NCBI GenBank assembly: GCA_905331475.1
Contig: CAJNYU010002170.1
Coordinates: 60,743-124,742 of the forward strand
DNA: 64,000 nucleotides
From: Rotaria socialis
Taxonomy: Eukaryota; Rotifera; Eurotatoria; Philodinida; Philodinidae
Direction: 5' to 3'
The stretch's first letter is position 1, and every line of letters starts with the position of its first letter. Position numbers and translations under genes: made by a program. The notes under the pieces were generated by a model. It had not been told where the DNA came from, did no database searches, and was given only the letters and a program-made list of their open reading frames with translations. Below, piece after piece: positions 60,036 through 64,000 of this stretch.

Positions 60036-63000
60036 TATCAATGTACAGTTATGCTTGTCAGTAGTTGTATATTAAATTGTAACCTGAGAGAAAAAAAAGT
60101 GCAGGAAAATAAAAACGAATTTTTTTCCGATTCGAAATAGTTTCTTTAAGAGTAGCGTATGTACAACATTTGAATAATGAAACATGAGTAATATAGGTAA
60201 CGAAGTTCAGTGTAGCATTTAGGAAAGATGAGAAATGTGCTGGTCTCTTTTGACGTACTCATCGTTTGACTGACAATTAGTTAGACTTTTATCTATGTTA
60301 CATTGGTTTCTAAGAGAGTATTTGAGAACAATAGTGATTGATTTGATGATAACGACTATCACTACTTCACTTGATCTGAAATGTGTTCGTCAGCAATTAA
60401 CTCGAGAGTTCTATGATTGTTTAAAAGAGACTTTCAAAATTTTTATTTTTATTGTAAATTTCAACTTCTGATTGTTAAAGCATTAGTAGGGCTGCTTTGA
60501 ACTGTATGATTCGTACAATTTTCTCAATCGTAACAGAATACCATCTGAATGTATCATCTTAATTGTTCTACTTACGAATGTATCAAGTTTTTTTAGCCAA
60601 CATATTCATTTTTATTCAAATGTGAATATATTTCTATTCCTGCTTGAATATAGTAAGATCATCTAAAAAATGCTGCTTTTTTTATAGATAAAGCCACACA
60701 GTATAGGACTAATGAAGTACTTTCTAGTGAAACTATGTGAGTCTGCCATCATACTTGCTAACATAGAATCCAGTACAACATATGCTAATTGAATAGTGTT
60801 ATACTTGTAGAATCAAATCACCATTAAATGTTTTGATATAAGATAGTAATCGAAATATTTATGAATGTGCCCTTAATTGCTGTACTCCATGCATGCTCCT
60901 GCCATTAATACTGATTAGTAAATTTTTCCTTGTCACTCATTTGATAGTCAGTTTTAATATATTCGCATCATGATGAAACTTAGAAGATGATATTCCTCCG
61001 ATATTTCTGTCATTTTCTGTTGTTATAAACAATATTTGACCAGTTTATTGAATATTCAATGATGGACGTCCTCATAAAAGTAAAATTTAGAATCAAACTG
61101 CATTTAAGAGAAATTCTCTATCTTTGGTCCTGTTGGGCCACAGACTTTGTACTCGTTGCTACATGTCAAACTTAAGAGGTGACAGCTATTATCACATCAT
61201 TTATTTGCAATATTTCTCTAGTCGAATATAGATAGTAGATTTGTAAGCGCTAGAATAGTTTCTTCGTGGTTTTCATTACATAGTGTAATGAAAATAAGCA
61301 TTTTTAACGAAAAATGACTACCAATGATTTAAAACTATTTTATGATGAAACAATGAGCATATCTACCAATAGCGCTGTTCACTGTAGCCAATACTTGATC
61401 AATCGCTTCATTGGGCGTCTCCTCCCCCAAAAGGTTAGTTTATCTGGTATGCCTGGAGTGCATAGATATTCATACTAATATTTCTGTCTTGAAGTTAATG
61501 ATGCTTTTTATCATTTTATAGTAATATCAATATATAATAAGAAAACGTCACGCATTATCGTCTTGTTTTTTCTATTACTTTTTGCCAACTAGCATAAGTG
61601 ACACGAGTACAATGGTACTCGTTTGTTATGGTAGAAACAGTCTCTTCTGTTAATTATATTCTGCATCATGGCATTTTCTTTTTCTATCTCAGGCCGATGT
61701 GATTTTCAATGAAAACCCTCCGCTTCTTCGATTCATAACTGTCTTGTATAAACACTCATGATTCATTTAGAGCGTTGAAGAGTATACAGAGTATCTTACT
61801 AACAATAGGATTTCTACTTACAAGTAGATTTTAGAATGTGTGACTATTGTCTTATTTTAATGATGAGTTCGATCATACATTTGACAATAGTTCATGACAA
61901 CACTTACGACACTCCAAACACATCAGGTTCGATGCATTTTTTAAGAGAAACTTTCAATGGGTTTCTTCAAAAAAAAGTGATCTATCCCAAAGATTTTTGT
62001 ATCTAAAGGCAGAAAAATAAATCTCTGTTATCGGAAAAGAATTTTTCCAAATAATAGAACATAGCTGTTCTGCTCCCGAAATGTATAATCCATAATCCTA
62101 ATTCTCAATTATCAGTCTTATAGTTGGCCCTAAATCTTAGCTATTACATAGCAATAAAGTAGCCTTGTTCTTAACTATGATAGATTATTAGAACCTGTGA
62201 TTAGATCTCTACCACTTCGATTTCAAGAGCCCTTCAATAGGAATATTTCTATTTTGTTGTTTGAATTTGATTTCTCACAATCGATCAATGCTTTCCTGTA
62301 GAGCTGCACGAGTAACTTTTTCATAGGACAACAATAGTATCCCTTAATTGGATATTTCCAAGTTTCAGGTGTCAGAAGTCTAGTCGTCGATAATACATGC
62401 AATAGATTTATAATCAATGTTTGTTTAATGATCAAATCTAATCATTAATGAATTATAATGTCAAACAATATCAGAATAGTAGAATCAATTTTTATCTTTA
62501 GATCTACGGAGTAGAACTATTAATAATAATAATAATAATAATAATTATTATTATTATTCTTGCTAATATGATGCGCCGTACGTATGAAAGACGAATTTTT
62601 ATTAGAAGAACTGTTAAACGAGTTCTTATGGGATCCATAAATATGGTACTGTGGGAAGTTTCCTTCGTGATTGAGAGCTAAGATATTAATTGAATCCAGG
62701 CAGCAATTTTTCTACATGAGAACTAGCTAATGTTTCGTCAACTAATTAGCAGAGAGAGAAAGAGACTTGTTTTATCATTTAGTCTTCAAGTGGATTACTA
62801 ATGGACGAGAAAAATGTTTGTTGTTGCATTGGCCAATACGATACTCAGAAGCGATTGACTAAATAGATCAGATTAGAAAAAGCAGGAATAACTCTGATTG
62901 ATATAAAAATCAATTAATTACGCAGTTATGCTTTTTATTACAGTCAGAAAAGTAGAGAATAAGTTTCTTCAATGCTCGTACATATACGATAATAAAATAT

Positions 63001-63317
63001 TGTCATAAAAGTAGAAATAACGACAGAAAAAAAGGAAAGCCATGAGATCTTTTGTCTCTTTCTACTTACTCTATCTGTCATATTTTATTAATAGATTGAT
63101 AACTGATATTTTCTAACTTCGTAAACACAATAGTAACAACTGATGATAATTTCGATCTTTTTCCTTATGATATTTATTATACTTTTTTACTGTATATAAA
63201 AAAAGAATGAATTATCAATATACTTCTCATATCACGTAAATTTGTCATTAGACTTGTTTTCATTTGTTTTTCTTTTATTGTCATTAGCATATTAAAATAA
63301 ATAAATATATCTATATA
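60036..63317. other. Intergenic region, perhaps with further gene relics
   Basis: No gene supported. The minus-strand frame at 62223-62435 (with TPETWKYPIKGYYCCP) looks somewhat coding-like and breaks by a frameshift, so it may be a relic, but no family is recognised. An (AAT)n/(ATT)n perfect inverted microsatellite lies at 62519-62558. Confidence 0.35.
62519..62558. repeat. (TAA)n-(TTA)n self-complementary microsatellite
   Basis: An array of AAT units switches directly to its reverse complement ATT units, giving a perfect hairpin of about 36 bp. Confidence 0.85.
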
Positions 63318-64000
63318 TACAGTATGTAAAAGAATTATTCGGACACCCTACTACACGAATTTTATTGAGTGAATTTCTGAGTGAAAGAAATATATTGTTT
63401 AAACTCTAATTACATCATTCGATAGGTCATTATCTCTATTTTCTATTGCATAGAAAATTGTTTTTCCATAATGTAGTTTTCATAAAGTTTTAGAAGGTTT
63501 TCCAAGAAGCATTCGATTTTTCAAGCAAAACAATTGTTCCGACACTTGTACCTTTTTCTTTATCACAGCTCTGTTTTGCATCGAAACATTTTGAATTAAA
63601 TAGCATCTGATAGAGAAAACATTTCTCTACACGCTGGTATGTATAAAAATTGAAAAAAAAACATGTTAAAATCATACCGGAAGCACCATAGGTTTTACAA
63701 AAAACCAACGTCTTTTGGCTTCACAAAAATGAAAACCCAACTCAAAATATACCATCTGAAAGAGAAAAAACGCTGCTGATTCCAAATATGTTTTTTGTTT
63801 TTTTCAATTCTGAAAATATTATGCGTATTAATTTATAATTCAAATTAATATTCAATACACTTCATCTGACATTCTCAATTTTCAATCAACTAAATGTATT
63901 TTTAAAATGTTTTGAAATATACAGACTTGTTGAAAATAAAATTCTCTATAGGATCATGTTCTTTAATGCGCGATAGCTATTTTCCTTAGACACGATGTAC
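63318..64000 (-). mobile_element. Degenerate Tc1/mariner-like element (partial, runs off the window)
   Basis: TACAGTATGTAAAAGAATTATTCGGACACCC at 63318 on closely follows the usual Tc1-type terminus (TACAGT...AAAxxTATTCGGACACC) and sits beside TA. On the minus strand further in, the frame 63490-63708 contains KTYGASGMILTCFFF, comparable to the GGGSIMVWGCF region of Tc1 transposases, and VGTIVLLEKSNASWKTF in the place of the catalytic xFQQDNAPxH segment. The reading is broken, and catalytic residues are not preserved in one frame. The other terminus lies outside the window. Confidence 0.45.

Noticed and set aside
62223-62435. 70-codon frame with TPETWKYPIKGYYCCP
   Set aside because: Somewhat coding-like but no family recognised and the frame seems broken; kept only as a possible relic.

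Overview
The window looks like a piece of a bdelloid rotifer nuclear genome (Rotaria/Adineta-like). This is an inference from content. It is AT-rich and carries metazoan genes split by many short introns (often 45-90 nt): Ral, LRP2BP, QSOX, a GM2-activator-like lipid carrier and two rhodopsin-type GPCRs. These sit beside long single-exon genes of bacterial style (a GH31 glycosidase and an FAD oxidoreductase). There is also an intronless ADP-ribosyltransferase fused to kinesin-light-chain-type TPRs, bordered by TGTGGG-like G/T-rich tracts, and many small DNA transposons. Species cannot be fixed from the sequence alone.

Layout. 1-2.8 kb: AT-rich, no gene seen. 2.85-4.91 kb (+): four-exon galanin/allatostatin-A-type GPCR. 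5.9-7.3 kb (-): three identical intron-containing tRNA-Ser(TGA) genes, two of them on either side of an N gap. 8.4-14.8 kb: a transposon-rich zone. It holds CCGG/CGG-rich ~305-bp elements with CCCAGG...CCTGGG ends, a diverged 162-bp tandem repeat, a dispersed hairpin-ended repeat, a hAT deletion derivative with perfect 8-bp target duplications and a remnant of its transposase, and a 910-bp candidate element. 15.5-18.1 kb (-): three-exon orphan class A GPCR. 18.1-29.6 kb: mostly AT-rich with microsatellites, plus one hAT MITE with a poly-G/poly-C assembly problem inside and one lone SAM-like first exon. 29.6-30.6 kb (-): SAM-domain gene of unknown function. 31.7-33.9 kb: MITE, then the ART-TPR gene. 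35.4-38.8 kb (-): QSOX. 39.5-40.2 kb (-): GM2A-like ML-domain protein. 43.9-45.5 kb (-): LRP2BP. 47.6-48.5 kb (+): Ral GTPase. 50.8-60.0 kb: horizontally-acquired-looking block with a 115-bp GH31 fragment, two CAAGGGG-ended MITEs, the GH31 gene, the FAD oxidoreductase gene and a decayed second copy of the latter. 63.3 kb to the end: a worn Tc1/mariner-like element.

Functionally, the native genes are housekeeping or signalling genes with no pathway in common: disulfide formation in the secretory route, lysosomal lipid transfer, endocytic scaffold, Ral signalling, peptide receptors. The GH31 and FAD genes share strand and are only 103 bp apart, and a 3' splice-site-like TTTCTAG lies three bases before the GH31 ATG. 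That fits a two-gene transcription unit resolved by spliced-leader trans-splicing, a process known in bdelloids. Similar acceptor-like sequences sit just upstream of several other start codons.

Exon limits were placed by hand from GT/AG sites, reading phase and family motifs. The joined lengths for six genes (GPCR-1 527 aa, GPCR-2 623 aa, QSOX 566 aa, GM2A-like 192 aa, LRP2BP 362 aa, Ral 204 aa) keep phase throughout. The SAM gene does not, and is flagged.
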